This document shows, piece after piece, positions 33,662 to 43,355 of a stretch of DNA of 52,018 bases. Numbering within the stretch: the stretch's first letter is position 1; each line of letters starts with the position of its first letter. The DNA lies in contig NZ_QEQQ01000033.1 in assembly GCF_003097235.1 (NCBI RefSeq), positions 1 to 52,018 of the forward strand, in the 5' to 3' direction. The DNA comes from Pseudomonas sp. CC120222-01a (lineage in GTDB: Bacteria; Pseudomonadota; Gammaproteobacteria; Pseudomonadales; Pseudomonadaceae). Under the pieces are notes generated by a model that worked only from the letters and a program-made list of their open reading frames with translations, made no database searches and had not been told where the DNA came from. Position numbers and translations under genes: made by a program.

Positions 33662-35011
33662 TCAGACTACGCCTTGCGCCAGCATGGCATCGGCAACCTT
33701 CACGAAGCCGGCGATGTTAGCGCCCTTCACGTAGTTGACCTTGCCATCCGCCTCTTCACCGTAATGCACACAGGCATGGTGAATCGACTGCATGATGTTG
33801 TGCAGCTTGCTGTCCACTTCACCAGCGGTCCACAGCAGGCGCATGGCGTTCTGCGACATCTCCAGCCCCGACACTGCCACACCACCGGCGTTGGAAGCCT
33901 TGCCCGGTGCGTACAGGATGCCAGCCTCGATGAACAGGTCGACCGCCGCCAGGGTGGTCGGCATGTTGGCGCCTTCGGCCACGCAGATGCAGCCGTTGCG
34001 CAGCAGGGTACGGGCGTCTTCGATGTCCAGCTCGTTCTGGGTCGCGCATGGCAGGGCGATGTCGCACGGCAGGGTCCACGGTGTCTGACCCTTGCGGAAC
34101 TCCAGGCCGAACTGGCCAGCCAGCTCGCTGATACGGCCACGCTTGACGTTCTTCAGTTCCATCAGCGCGTCCCACTGGGCATCGGTCAGGCCGGCTTCGG
34201 CGTACAGGGTGCCTTCGGAGTCGGACAGCGAAATCACCTTGCCGCCCAGGTCCATGACCTTGCGCGCCGCATACTGGGCGACGTTGCCGGAACCGGAAAT
34301 GGCCACACGACGGCCGTCGATGCGCAGGTCCTGGCGCTTGAGCATTTCTTCGGCGAAGTACACGCAGCCGTAGCCGGTGGCTTCAGGGCGGATCAGGCTG
34401 CCGCCATAGGTCATGCCCTTGCCGGTCAGCACCGAAGTGAACTGGTTGGCCAGGCGCTTGTACTGGCCGAACATGAAGCCGATCTCGCGGGCGCCCACGC
34501 CGATGTCACCGGCCGGTACGTCGCAGTCGGCGCCGATGTGGCGGTACAGCTCGCTCATGAAGGCCTGGCAGAAGCGCATGACTTCGGCATCGCTCTTGCC
34601 TTTCGGGTCGAAGTCCGAGCCACCTTTGCCGCCACCCATGGGCAGCGAGGTCAGGGAGTTCTTGAAGGTCTGCTCGAAAGCCAGGAACTTGAGCACGCTC
34701 AGGTTCACCGACGGGTGGAAGCGCAGGCCACCCTTGTAAGGGCCGATGGCGCTGTTCATCTGGATGCGGTAGCCGCGGTTGACCTGCACCTTGCCTTGGT
34801 CATCGACCCACGACACACGGAACAGCACTGCACGCTCCGGCTCTACGATGCGCTCGAGGATACCGGACTGCAGATAGTGCGGGTTGGCTTCGAGGAAAGG
34901 CCACAGAGTACGCAGCACTTCTTCCACAGCCTGGTGGAATTCCGGTTGGCCCGGGTCGCGTTGCTGCAGGCGTGCGAGGAAATTGTCGACAGATTCGATC
35001 ATGGTAGACAT
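33662..35011 (-). CDS. gdhA: NADP-specific glutamate dehydrogenase
   Basis: A 449-residue cytoplasmic enzyme that aminates 2-oxoglutarate to glutamate with NADPH, the length of hexameric class I enzymes. PMGGGKGGSDFDPKGKSD near residues 124-141 contains the substrate-binding and catalytic lysines, NIGVGAREIGFMFGQYKRL is seen as DIGVGAREIGFMFGQYKRL near 168, and ISGSGNVAQYAARK near 240 is the nucleotide fold. TTGGTGAG precedes the ATG. The 135 nt before the start are AT-rich and hold the promoter. It provides ammonium assimilation alongside glutamine synthetase/GOGAT. Confidence 0.97.
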   Translation of the reverse strand: MSTMIESVDNFLARLQQRDPGQPEFHQAVEEVLRTLWPFLEANPHYLQSGILERIVEPERAVLFRVSWVDDQGKVQVNRGYRIQMNSAIGPYKGGLRFHPSVNLSVLKFLAFEQTFKNSLTSLPMGGGKGGSDFDPKGKSDAEVMRFCQAFMSELYRHIGADCDVPAGDIGVGAREIGFMFGQYKRLANQFTSVLTGKGMTYGGSLIRPEATGYGCVYFAEEMLKRQDLRIDGRRVAISGSGNVAQYAARKVMDLGGKVISLSDSEGTLYAEAGLTDAQWDALMELKNVKRGRISELAGQFGLEFRKGQTPWTLPCDIALPCATQNELDIEDARTLLRNGCICVAEGANMPTTLAAVDLFIEAGILYAPGKASNAGGVAVSGLEMSQNAMRLLWTAGEVDSKLHNIMQSIHHACVHYGEEADGKVNYVKGANIAGFVKVADAMLAQGVV

Positions 35012-35146
35012 CTCACCAAGAGGATTGGACTTATTGGTTTTTTCTGGAATGTACCAAGAAGCAATCGCACTGGAATAGGGCGAAATGTCGTTTTTATGAA
35101 ATTATTTGGTGCGTTTTATATAAGTGTATACAAAATCACCCTCCGC

Positions 35147-35244
35147 GCCGCCTGCTTCGCGGGCACGCCCGCTCCCACAGGAACTTCGCAAACCTCAAGA
35201 CCGGCGCTGTACCTGCGGGAGCGGGCGTGCCCGCGAATGAAGCC
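35147..35244. repeat. Inverted REP pair upstream of gdhA
   Basis: Units GCTTCGCGGGCACGCCCGCT (from 35154) and GCGGGAGCGGGCGTGCCCGC (ending near 35234) are inverted and carry the GCTCCCACAGG tail. It separates gdhA's promoter from the ettA terminator. Confidence 0.85.
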
Positions 35245-35270
35245 ATCTCCACTTTCCAGACAGGCACAAA

Positions 35271-35294
35271 AATGGGGCCACGATGGGCCCCATT
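35271..35294 (-). terminator. Terminator of ettA
   Basis: Perfect 9-nt arms AATGGGGCC (35271-35279) and GGCCCCATT (35286-35294) with a 6-nt loop; the A-run to the left reads as T-run on the minus strand. Confidence 0.88.
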
Positions 35295-35315
35295 CTTGTG
35301 CATCAGGAAACCAGC

Positions 35316-36983
35316 TTACTGGGCCAGCTTCTTGTGCCGTACACGGTGCGGCTGGGCAGCAGCATCGCCCAGGCGCTTCTTGCGGTCAGCTTCGTACTCG
35401 GTGTAGTTGCCCTCGAAGAACACCACGTTCGAGTCGTCTTCGTACGCCAGGATGTGCGTGGCCACACGGTCCAGGAACCAACGGTCGTGGGAAATCACGA
35501 TGGCGGCGCCCGGGAAGTCCAGCAGGGCTTCCTCCAGGGAACGCAGGGTCTCGACGTCGAGGTCGTTGGACGGTTCGTCGAGCAGCAGGACGTTACCGCC
35601 CTCCTTCAGGGTCAGGGCCAGGTGCAGGCGGCCACGCTCACCACCGGACAGGTCCTTGACGAACTTCTGCTGGTCGCCACCCTTGAAGTTGAAGCGGCCA
35701 ACGTAGGTGCGCGACGGGATCTCGTAGCTGCCGATCTTGATCATGTCGGAACCGTCGGAAACCTGCTGGAACACGGTCTTGCTGCCGTCCAGGTCCTCGC
35801 GGCTCTGGTCGACGCAGGCCAGTTGCACGGTTTCGCCGATCTCGATGCTGCCCGAGTCCGGTTGCTCCTTGCCCATCAGCATGCGGAACAGGGTCGATTT
35901 ACCGGCACCGTTACCACCGATCACGCCGACGATGGCGCCTTTCGGCATGGCGAACGACAGGTTGTCGATCAGCACGCGGTCGCCATAGCCCTTGGTGACG
36001 TTCTTGAACTCGATGACCTTGTCACCCAGGCGCGGACCGGCCGGGATGTAGATCTCGTTGGTTTCGCTGCGCTTCTGGAATTCCTGCGATTGCATTTCTT
36101 CGAAGCGCTGCAGGCGGGCCTTGGATTTGGACTGACGAGCTTTGGCGCCTTTGCGCACCCACTCCAGTTCCTCTTTCATGGCCTTCTCGTGGGCGCTCTG
36201 CTGCTTGGATTCCTGCGCCAGACGCTCCGACTTGGCTTCCAGCCAGCCCGAGTAGTTGCCTTCGTACGGAATGCCGGCGCCGCGGTCCAGTTCGAGGATC
36301 CAGCCAGCGACGTTGTCGAGGAAGTAACGGTCGTGGGTAATCGCTACCACGGTGCCCGGGAAGTCGTGCAGGAAGCGCTCCAGCCAGGCGACCGAGTCGG
36401 CATCCAGGTGGTTGGTCGGTTCGTCGAGCAGCAGCATGTCGGGGGCCGACAGCAGCAGGCGGCACAGGGCCACGCGACGCTTCTCACCACCGGACAGGTG
36501 TTCGATGCGGGCATCCCAGGCCGGCAGGCGCAGGGCGTCGGCGGCGACGTCCAGCTGGCGCTCGAGGTTGTGGCCGTCGGCGGCCTGCAGGATGGCTTCG
36601 AGCTTGGCCTGTTCGGCAGCCAGCTTGTCGAAGTCGGCGTCGGGTTCTGCGTAGGCGGCGTAGACCTCGTCCAGGCGAGCCTGGGCGTCCTTGATCACGC
36701 TGACCGCTTCCTCGACCACTTCACGCACGGACTTGTTCGGGTCCAGTTGCGGTTCCTGCGGCAGGTAACCCACGTTGATGTCGGGCATCGGACGGGCTTC
36801 GCCGTCGAATTCCTTGTCGACGCCCGCCATGATCCGCAGCAGGGTCGATTTACCGGCGCCGTTCAGGCCGAGCACGCCGATCTTGGCGCCTGGGAAGAAC
36901 GACAGGGAAATGTTCTTGAGAATTTCCCGCTTCGGCGGCACGACCTTGCTCAGCCGATGCATGGTGTAGACGTATTGAGCCAA
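35316..36983 (-). CDS. ettA: Energy-dependent translational throttle protein EttA
   Basis: A 555-residue cytoplasmic ABC-F ATPase that binds the ribosomal E site and gates early elongation according to ATP/ADP ratio. Two ATP-binding domains are clear: GLNGAGKST and LSGGEKRRVAL with DMLLLDEPTNHLD, then GGNGAGKST and LSGGERGRLHLA with NVLLLDEPSNDLD. The linker between them (about 245-315) holds the charged P-site tRNA interaction region. I take TTG at 36983, giving MAQYVYTMHR and the exact E. coli length, with GAGGG 7 nt upstream; another TTG lies at 36989. There is no membrane domain, as expected. Confidence 0.96.
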   Translation of the reverse strand: MAQYVYTMHRLSKVVPPKREILKNISLSFFPGAKIGVLGLNGAGKSTLLRIMAGVDKEFDGEARPMPDINVGYLPQEPQLDPNKSVREVVEEAVSVIKDAQARLDEVYAAYAEPDADFDKLAAEQAKLEAILQAADGHNLERQLDVAADALRLPAWDARIEHLSGGEKRRVALCRLLLSAPDMLLLDEPTNHLDADSVAWLERFLHDFPGTVVAITHDRYFLDNVAGWILELDRGAGIPYEGNYSGWLEAKSERLAQESKQQSAHEKAMKEELEWVRKGAKARQSKSKARLQRFEEMQSQEFQKRSETNEIYIPAGPRLGDKVIEFKNVTKGYGDRVLIDNLSFAMPKGAIVGVIGGNGAGKSTLFRMLMGKEQPDSGSIEIGETVQLACVDQSREDLDGSKTVFQQVSDGSDMIKIGSYEIPSRTYVGRFNFKGGDQQKFVKDLSGGERGRLHLALTLKEGGNVLLLDEPSNDLDVETLRSLEEALLDFPGAAIVISHDRWFLDRVATHILAYEDDSNVVFFEGNYTEYEADRKKRLGDAAAQPHRVRHKKLAQ

Positions 36984-37158
36984 AACCAAGCCCTCTAAAT
37001 AAGTAAAGACATCGACGTTCGCCCCGGCATTGAAGCCAGAGAGATGTGTTTACGGGGTTTCATTGAACAAAGTCGACCATTCTACGCCAACGCGCGGCGT
37101 TGCACAGGGTGGTCGGATGGTGGGGAGGGATCGTTGTGATCCTGACGGGCATTTATTG

Positions 37159-37206
37159 CCTGTGCCGGCCCTTTCGCGGCTAAAGCCGCGAAGAGGCCGG
37201 CACAGC
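37159..37206. repeat. REP palindrome
   Basis: GCCTGTGCCGGCCCTTTCGC and its mirror GCGAAGAGGCCGGCACAGC form one hairpin around a short GGCTAAAGCC core. It lies just beyond the stop of the minus-strand gene ending at 37220. The rest of 36984-37219 holds the ettA promoter region with no gene. Confidence 0.8.
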
Positions 37207-37219
37207 AGCCCGAAATGGG

Positions 37220-37666
37220 TCAGACGTGACGCTGCTTCTTAGCCTTGCCCCGCGGCAACCGGCAACGGTCGCTCTGCTCGGCCAGGCGCGCAGCATAAGC
37301 GGCCTTGACGCTGAAGCCACTGTTGCGGGCAGGCTGCTCGGCAACCTTGGCAACCTGGGCAGGCTTGGCCGCAGCAGGCGTGCTCACAACCTGGCCAGCC
37401 GGCTTGGCCACGGCAGCCACAGGTGCCACTTCAGCCGGGGCTGCCGCCGCCTTGGCGGTCTTGCGCAGTTCAGCCAGCGATGGCGTCTTGTTTTTCGAGG
37501 CCGCAGCCGCGTCGGGTTTGACCAGCGAACGCTGGCAGGATTTGCAGGATACGTCCGCGGTCACGGCAGTGCTGACAAGGGTCTGACTGCTGCGCCCGCA
37601 GGCGGAATCGAGGCCATTGGTGGAAAAGTGAGTAACCAAAACCGAACATCTCCGATGCGTTGTCAT
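37220..37666 (-). CDS. Hypothetical protein, alanine/lysine-rich
   Basis: A 148-residue protein I do not recognise. The first third has four cysteines (CSVLV near 7, ACGRSS near 23, SCKSCQRS near 41-44), with a CxxC pair that could bind metal. The middle, about 55-115, is low-complexity A, P, V and K (APAEVAPVAAVAKPAGQ). The C-terminus is basic and ends RGKAKKQRHV. No signal peptide or membrane helix is seen. It diverges from morA. The low-complexity composition makes the frame less certain, though its terminator-like REP and position support a real gene. Confidence 0.55.
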   Translation of the reverse strand: MTTHRRCSVLVTHFSTNGLDSACGRSSQTLVSTAVTADVSCKSCQRSLVKPDAAAASKNKTPSLAELRKTAKAAAAPAEVAPVAAVAKPAGQVVSTPAAAKPAQVAKVAEQPARNSGFSVKAAYAARLAEQSDRCRLPRGKAKKQRHV

Positions 37667-37899
37667 TGAAGCGGGCGGCATTCTCGCACAGGATGCAGGG
37701 TCTTGCCGAACAGGCCGACATCACCACGACCACTGGCGTCGGACAATTGGGCTGGCACATTGCCATAATCACAGGCATGCTAGCCCGTTCGGAAGTCCGG
37801 CTTTATAGTGCGCGGCCGCGGTCCAGGCCTGTGCAGATACCGGCATACACCGTGCATGTTCCCTCCCTGCCATCGCCAGCCCAATCGCAGGACCAACGC

Positions 37900-40800
37900 T
37901 TGACCAATCTCAATCATCCGACTCTGCTGCGCCCCGCTTCGCCGGCCCCAGTCGCTTCGCTGCGTGGTTCGGTCAAGGGTGCGCTGGCCCTGCTGGCCCT
38001 GATTCTGCTGGGTTTGCTGCTGTGGCAACTGTTTTCCCAGTTTCGCCACACCCAGGCTGACCAGCGCCAGCTGAACCTGGACGCGAGCGCCGAACTCGCC
38101 GACCACCTGAGCCTGAACATGGCGCTCAAGGCCCAGCAGGCCATCAATGTGGTCCAGCCCTACGTCAAAGCGCCGGCGCCCGCCGCGCTGCCGAGCCTGC
38201 TGGCGACCCTGCGCGAACGCCTGCCCGCCCTGCGCGACTTGGCCTGGCTGGACCATGCCGGGCAACTGCTCAGCGACAGTCTGGCCGGCAGCCCAGACCG
38301 CCAGTTGATTGACGAGCTGGTCGGGCTGAACCAGGGCCGCAGCTACTTTTTCGCCAACTCGGCAGACAACCGCACCATCTACCTGCTATTGCGCCAGACG
38401 GCAGAGCAGGATCGGGGCTACTGGCTGCTGCGCTTGTCTGCGGACTATTACCAGGCGCTCACCGTGCACCTGGACGGCCCCGGCCACCCGCTCTGGTTGC
38501 TGGAAAACAGCCGCAACGGCGAGGTACTGGAACGGCACGCCCCGGTACAGACCAGTGGTGAACCGCTGCAAAGCGTGATGCTCGCCTTCATCGACAACAG
38601 CGCCTGGCAATTGCGTGGCCTGTTCGACGCCGGCCTGGCCCAGCAGAAATTGCTGCCGGCACTGATCGGCAAGTGCCTGCTGGCGCTGTTTTGCGCCCTG
38701 CTGCCGGTGCTGGCGCTGTTCAACATGCGCCGCCGCCAGCGCGCGCTGCAGGAAGACCGGCGACGCTACCACGAAATTTTCGAAGGCACCGGCGTGGCTT
38801 TGTGCGTGCTCGACCTGTCGAGCCTGCCCGGCCAGCTCGACCGCTATCACCTGCGCAACCTCGCCGGGCTCAAGCAGAGCCTGGCGCTGGACCCTAACCT
38901 GCGCCGCTCGCTGCTGCAGGAGCTGAAGATCACCGAGATCAACCAGGTGGCGCGCCAGTTGCTCAATGTCGAGTGCCACGAAGGCGCCTGGCAACGGCTG
39001 ATCGATGGCAGCGGCGCTGGCCGCGACAGCATCGGCATGCAACTGATCGACGCCCTGATCGAACAGCGCCCGTCGCTGGAGCTGGAAGTACGCCTGCCCG
39101 CGCCGCTGGGCGGCGAACTGCACCTGTGGATGATGGCGCGCCTGCCGCAGCAGCGCCGCGATTACCAGGCGGTGATCCTCAGCATCAGTGACATCACCAG
39201 CCGCAAGCAGGTGGAGCTGTCGCTGCTGGAGCGTGAAAGCTTCTGGTCCGACGTGGTGCGTACCGTGCCCGACCAGCTCTACGTACAGGACGTACTCAGC
39301 CAGCGCATGATCTTCAGCAACCGCCATCTCGGCCAGACCCTCGGCTACGACCGCACCGAGCTGGCGCAGATGGGTGACCGCTTCTGGGAGCTGCTGCTAC
39401 ACCCCGAAGACGCCGCGCATTATCAAGCCTTGCGCCAGCAACAGCGTGACAGTGCACACAGCCAGTCGCTGCACACCCAGCTGCGCTTCCGCCACCGCGA
39501 CGGCGGCTGGCGTTGCTATGAAATCCGTGAGCAGGTGCTGACCCGCGACGACGATGGCCTGGTCACGCGCATCATCGGCGTGGGCAAGGATGTCACTGTG
39601 CAGATCGAGGCCAGCCAGTCGCTGCGCGACAGCGAGCAGCGCTACCGCATGCTCGCCGAGAGTATCAGCGACGTGATCTTCTCCACCGACAGCCGCCTGC
39701 AGCTCAACTACCTCAGCCCGTCGGTGCAGGCGGTGCTGGGCTACCAGGCCGACTGGATCTTCGACAACGGCTGGCAGTCGATCATCGCCAACCCGTCCCA
39801 GCTCACCGGCATCTACAGCCTGATGGAGCGGGTCAGCAAGGCCATGGGCGACAGCGAACAACTGGCACTGCTGCGCAGCCAGTTGCCGACGCAGTTGTTC
39901 CTGTTCGATTGCCTGCGCGCCGATGGCCGCAAGATCCCCATCGAGCTGCGCCTGGTACTGGTGTGGGACGACCAGCAGCGCTTCGAAGGCGTGCTCGGCG
40001 TGGGCCGCGACATCAGCCAGCAGCGCCGTGCGGAAAAAGACCTGCGCATGGCCGCGACGGTATTCGAACACTCCACCTCGGCCATCCTCATCACCGACCC
40101 GGCCGGCTACATCGTGCAGGCCAACGAGGCATTCAGCCGAGTCAGTGGCTACGCGGTCAGCGACGTGCTCGACCAGTTGCCGGCCATGCTGGTGGTCGAG
40201 GATCAGCAGCAAAGCCACCTGCGCTACGTGCTCAAGCAGCTGCACCAGCGCGGCAGCTGGGAAGGCGAAGTGTGGCTCAAGCGCCGCGACGGCGACCATT
40301 ACCCGGCCTGGGTCGGCATCACCGCCGTGCTCGACGACGAAGGCGACCTGGCCAGCTATGTGTGCTTCTTCACCGACATCAGCGAACGCAAGGCCAGCGA
40401 ACAGCGTATCCACCGCCTGGCCTACTACGACGCCCTCACCCACCTGCCCAACCGCACGCTGTTCCAGGACCGCCTGCACACGGCGCTGCAACAGGCCGAG
40501 CGGCAGAAGTCGTGGGTGGTGCTGATGTTCCTCGACCTGGACCGCTTCAAGCCGATCAACGACTCCCTTGGCCACGCTGCGGGCGACCGCATGCTCAAGG
40601 ACATGGCCCTGCGCCTGCTGGCCTGCGTCGACGACGACGACACCGTGGCGCGCATGGGCGGCGACGAATTCACCCTGCTGCTGCAGCCGCGCGCCACCCG
40701 CGAGATGGCCCTCAACCGTGCCATCCACGTGGCCGAGAACATTCTTGGCAGCCTGGTGCGGCCGTTCGTGCTGGAAGGCCGCGAGTTCTTCGTGACGGCC

Positions 40801-41730
40801 AGTATCGGCATCGCCCTCAGCCCGCAGGACGGCAACGAGCTGAGCCAGCTGATGAAGAACGCCGACACCGCCATGTACCACGCCAAGGAGCGCGGCAAGA
40901 ACAACTTCCAGTTCTACCAGACCGAGATGAACGCCAGTGCCCTGGAGCGTCTGGAGCTGGAAAGCGACCTGCGCCACGCGCTGGAGCAGAACGAATTCAT
41001 CCTTTACTACCAGCCACAGTTCAGCGGCGACGGCAAGCGCCTGACCGGTGCCGAAGCACTGCTGCGCTGGCGCCACCCGACCCGCGGCCTGGTACCGCCG
41101 GGCGACTTCATCCCGGTGATCGAAGAGCTGGGCCTGGTGGTGGATGTCGGCGACTGGGTGCTGCGCGAGGCCAGCCGCCAACTCAAGGTCTGGCACAAGA
41201 ACAAGGTGCGCGTGCCGAAGGTGTCGGTCAACATCTCGGCGCGGCAGTTCTCCGACGGCCAGTTGGGCACGCGCATCGCCACCATCCTCGAAGAAACCGG
41301 CCTGCCGCCGGCGTGCCTGGAGCTGGAGCTGACCGAGAGCATCCTGATGCGCGAAGTCAACGAGGCGCTGCAGATTCTCGCCAGCCTGAAGAACCTTGGC
41401 CTGAGCATCGCGGTCGACGACTTCGGCACCGGTTACTCGTCGCTGAACTACCTCAAGCAGTTCCCCATCGACGTGCTGAAGATCGACCGCACCTTCGTCG
41501 ACGGCCTGCCCGAGGGCGAGCAGGACGCGCAGATCGCCCGGGCGATCATCGCCATGGCCCACAGCCTCAACCTGGCGGTGATCGCCGAGGGCGTGGAGAC
41601 CCACGAGCAGCTGGAATTCCTCCGTGAGCATGGCTGTGACGAGGTGCAGGGCTACCTGTTCGGGCGGCCGATGCCGGCCAACCAGTTCGAGGCGCAGTTC
41701 GCCAACGAGACCCTGTTCATGTTCCAGTGA
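37900..41730 (+). CDS. morA: Membrane GGDEF/EAL protein MorA
   Basis: A 1276-residue inner-membrane c-di-GMP sensor, matching MorA, which controls flagellar timing and biofilm in Pseudomonas. A membrane helix lies at about 23-45 and another at about 255-280, enclosing a periplasmic sensor region. PAS domains follow (about 290-430, 440-570, 580-705 and 710-840). GGDEF is intact at 920-924 and EAL at 1052-1054, so both synthase and phosphodiesterase activity are possible. The inhibitory I-site position before GGDEF reads D-D-D-D instead of R-x-x-D. TTG at 37900 with AGGA upstream gives the usual N-terminus; the longer frame has no support. Confidence 0.93.
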   Translation: MTNLNHPTLLRPASPAPVASLRGSVKGALALLALILLGLLLWQLFSQFRHTQADQRQLNLDASAELADHLSLNMALKAQQAINVVQPYVKAPAPAALPSLLATLRERLPALRDLAWLDHAGQLLSDSLAGSPDRQLIDELVGLNQGRSYFFANSADNRTIYLLLRQTAEQDRGYWLLRLSADYYQALTVHLDGPGHPLWLLENSRNGEVLERHAPVQTSGEPLQSVMLAFIDNSAWQLRGLFDAGLAQQKLLPALIGKCLLALFCALLPVLALFNMRRRQRALQEDRRRYHEIFEGTGVALCVLDLSSLPGQLDRYHLRNLAGLKQSLALDPNLRRSLLQELKITEINQVARQLLNVECHEGAWQRLIDGSGAGRDSIGMQLIDALIEQRPSLELEVRLPAPLGGELHLWMMARLPQQRRDYQAVILSISDITSRKQVELSLLERESFWSDVVRTVPDQLYVQDVLSQRMIFSNRHLGQTLGYDRTELAQMGDRFWELLLHPEDAAHYQALRQQQRDSAHSQSLHTQLRFRHRDGGWRCYEIREQVLTRDDDGLVTRIIGVGKDVTVQIEASQSLRDSEQRYRMLAESISDVIFSTDSRLQLNYLSPSVQAVLGYQADWIFDNGWQSIIANPSQLTGIYSLMERVSKAMGDSEQLALLRSQLPTQLFLFDCLRADGRKIPIELRLVLVWDDQQRFEGVLGVGRDISQQRRAEKDLRMAATVFEHSTSAILITDPAGYIVQANEAFSRVSGYAVSDVLDQLPAMLVVEDQQQSHLRYVLKQLHQRGSWEGEVWLKRRDGDHYPAWVGITAVLDDEGDLASYVCFFTDISERKASEQRIHRLAYYDALTHLPNRTLFQDRLHTALQQAERQKSWVVLMFLDLDRFKPINDSLGHAAGDRMLKDMALRLLACVDDDDTVARMGGDEFTLLLQPRATREMALNRAIHVAENILGSLVRPFVLEGREFFVTASIGIALSPQDGNELSQLMKNADTAMYHAKERGKNNFQFYQTEMNASALERLELESDLRHALEQNEFILYYQPQFSGDGKRLTGAEALLRWRHPTRGLVPPGDFIPVIEELGLVVDVGDWVLREASRQLKVWHKNKVRVPKVSVNISARQFSDGQLGTRIATILEETGLPPACLELELTESILMREVNEALQILASLKNLGLSIAVDDFGTGYSSLNYLKQFPIDVLKIDRTFVDGLPEGEQDAQIARAIIAMAHSLNLAVIAEGVETHEQLEFLREHGCDEVQGYLFGRPMPANQFEAQFANETLFMFQ

Positions 41731-41749
41731 GCAACTGCCGGCTTGCACG

Positions 41750-41876
41750 ATCCCTGTGGGAGCGGCCTTGTGTCGCGAAAGGGCTGCGAAGCAGCCCCAG
41801 GATTTCAGCACACATGCAGAAATTGCCGGGGCCGCTTTGCGGCCCTTTCGCGACACAAGGCCGCTCCCACAAGAGC
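41750..41876. repeat. Inverted REP pair after morA
   Basis: Left unit CCTGTGGGAGCGGCCTTGTG (from 41752) and right unit CACAAGGCCGCTCCCACAAG (ending near 41874) are inverted, with GGGCTGCGAAGCAGCCC and GGGGCCGCTTTGCGGCCC mini-hairpins between. The following 41877-42056 carries the glyA leader; no riboswitch-like structure was recognised. Confidence 0.87.
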
Positions 41877-42056
41877 CCGCTCTGCGACGCAGAGAAGCGC
41901 CATTAAAAACGGACCTCCGAGTCAACTCCAGCCCAGACACGGCGCGGGATGCAACATGAGCCCCATTGGTCCGCGACTTGATGCCAGTTCATATGCCAGG
42001 CGCGGATCAATCGGTTAGAATGCCCCCCCAAATTACCCCGATCCTTGAGGACCGCC

Positions 42057-43310
42057 ATGTTCAGCCGTGATTTGACCATTGCCAAGTACGACGCCGAGCT
42101 CTTCGAAGCCATGCAGCAAGAAGCCCTGCGCCAGGAAGAGCATATCGAGCTGATCGCTTCGGAAAACTACACCAGCCCGGCAGTCATGGAAGCCCAGGGC
42201 TCGGTCCTGACCAACAAGTACGCCGAAGGCTACCCAGGCAAGCGTTACTACGGCGGCTGCGAGTACGTCGACGTGGTCGAGCAACTGGCCATCGACCGTG
42301 CCAAGGAGCTGTTCGGCGCCGACTACGCCAACGTCCAGCCGCACGCAGGCTCGCAAGCCAACGCCGCGGTCTACCTGGCCCTGCTGTCGGCCGGTGACAC
42401 CATCCTGGGCATGAGCCTGGCCCACGGTGGCCACCTGACCCACGGTGCTTCGGTAAGCTCGTCGGGCAAGCTGTACAACGCCATCCAGTACGGCATCGAC
42501 GGCAACGGCCTGATCGACTACGACGAAGTCGAGCGCCTGGCTGTCGAGCACAAGCCGAAGATGATCGTTGCCGGCTTCTCGGCTTACTCGCAGGTCCTGG
42601 ACTTCGCCCGCTTCCGCGCCATCGCCGACAAGGTCGGTGCCTACCTGTTCGTCGACATGGCCCACGTTGCCGGCCTGGTTGCCGCTGGCGTGTACCCGAA
42701 CCCGGTGCCGTTCGCCGACGTGGTCACTACCACCACCCACAAGACCCTGCGCGGTCCACGTGGCGGCCTGATCCTGGCCCGTGCCAACGCCGACATCGAG
42801 AAGAAGCTGAACTCCGCCGTGTTCCCAGGCGCCCAGGGCGGCCCGCTGGAGCACGTGATCGCTGCCAAGGCCATCTGCTTCAAGGAAGCCCTGCAGCCTG
42901 AGTTCAAGGCTTACCAGCAGCAGGTCGTGAAGAACGCCCAGGCCATGGCCGAAGTGTTCATCGAGCGTGGTTTCGACGTCGTTTCCGGCGGCACCCAGAA
43001 CCACCTGTTCCTGCTGTCGCTGATCAAGCAGGAAATCTCCGGTAAAGATGCTGACGCTGCCTTGGGCAAAGCCTTCATCACCGTCAACAAGAACTCGGTA
43101 CCGAACGACCCACGTTCCCCGTTCGTCACCTCGGGCCTGCGTTTCGGCACCCCAGCCGTCACCACCCGTGGTTTCAAGGAAACCGAGTGCCGCGAGCTGG
43201 CCGGCTGGATCTGCGACATCCTGGCTGACCTGAACAACGAAGCGGTGATCGACGCCGTGCGTGAGAAGGTCAAGGCCATCTGCAAGAAGCTGCCGGTATA
43301 CGGCAACTGA
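42057..43310 (+). CDS. glyA: Serine hydroxymethyltransferase
   Basis: A 417-residue PLP enzyme that interconverts serine and glycine while charging tetrahydrofolate. The PLP lysine is K229 in TTTTHKTLRGPRGG. LIASENYTSPAVMEAQGSVLTNKYAEGYPGKRYYGGCE is the hallmark N-terminal region (read at about 31-68), and the length equals the E. coli enzyme. GAGGA lies about 7 nt before the ATG. It follows morA as in P. aeruginosa. Codon use is biased toward highly expressed codons compared with neighbours. Confidence 0.98.
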   Translation: MFSRDLTIAKYDAELFEAMQQEALRQEEHIELIASENYTSPAVMEAQGSVLTNKYAEGYPGKRYYGGCEYVDVVEQLAIDRAKELFGADYANVQPHAGSQANAAVYLALLSAGDTILGMSLAHGGHLTHGASVSSSGKLYNAIQYGIDGNGLIDYDEVERLAVEHKPKMIVAGFSAYSQVLDFARFRAIADKVGAYLFVDMAHVAGLVAAGVYPNPVPFADVVTTTTHKTLRGPRGGLILARANADIEKKLNSAVFPGAQGGPLEHVIAAKAICFKEALQPEFKAYQQQVVKNAQAMAEVFIERGFDVVSGGTQNHLFLLSLIKQEISGKDADAALGKAFITVNKNSVPNDPRSPFVTSGLRFGTPAVTTRGFKETECRELAGWICDILADLNNEAVIDAVREKVKAICKKLPVYGN

Positions 43311-43332
43311 TTGGCGCAAGCCTGATGTGAAG

Positions 43333-43355
43333 AAGCCCGGCCTTGTGCCGGGCTT
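43333..43355 (+). terminator. Terminator of glyA
   Basis: Perfect 9-nt arms AAGCCCGGC (43333-43341) and GCCGGGCTT (43347-43355) with loop CTTGT, followed by TTT. Confidence 0.94.

Noticed and set aside
33674..36998. Long plus-strand frames across gdhA and ettA
   Set aside because: Both are shadows of conserved minus-strand genes; one also runs through a REP pair.
6613..41876. Repeated palindromes considered as CRISPR or attachment sites
   Set aside because: They are dispersed, inverted pairs between genes without spacers, i.e. REP elements.
41877..42056. Glycine riboswitch before glyA
   Set aside because: No paired aptamer architecture could be recognised in the 180-nt leader.
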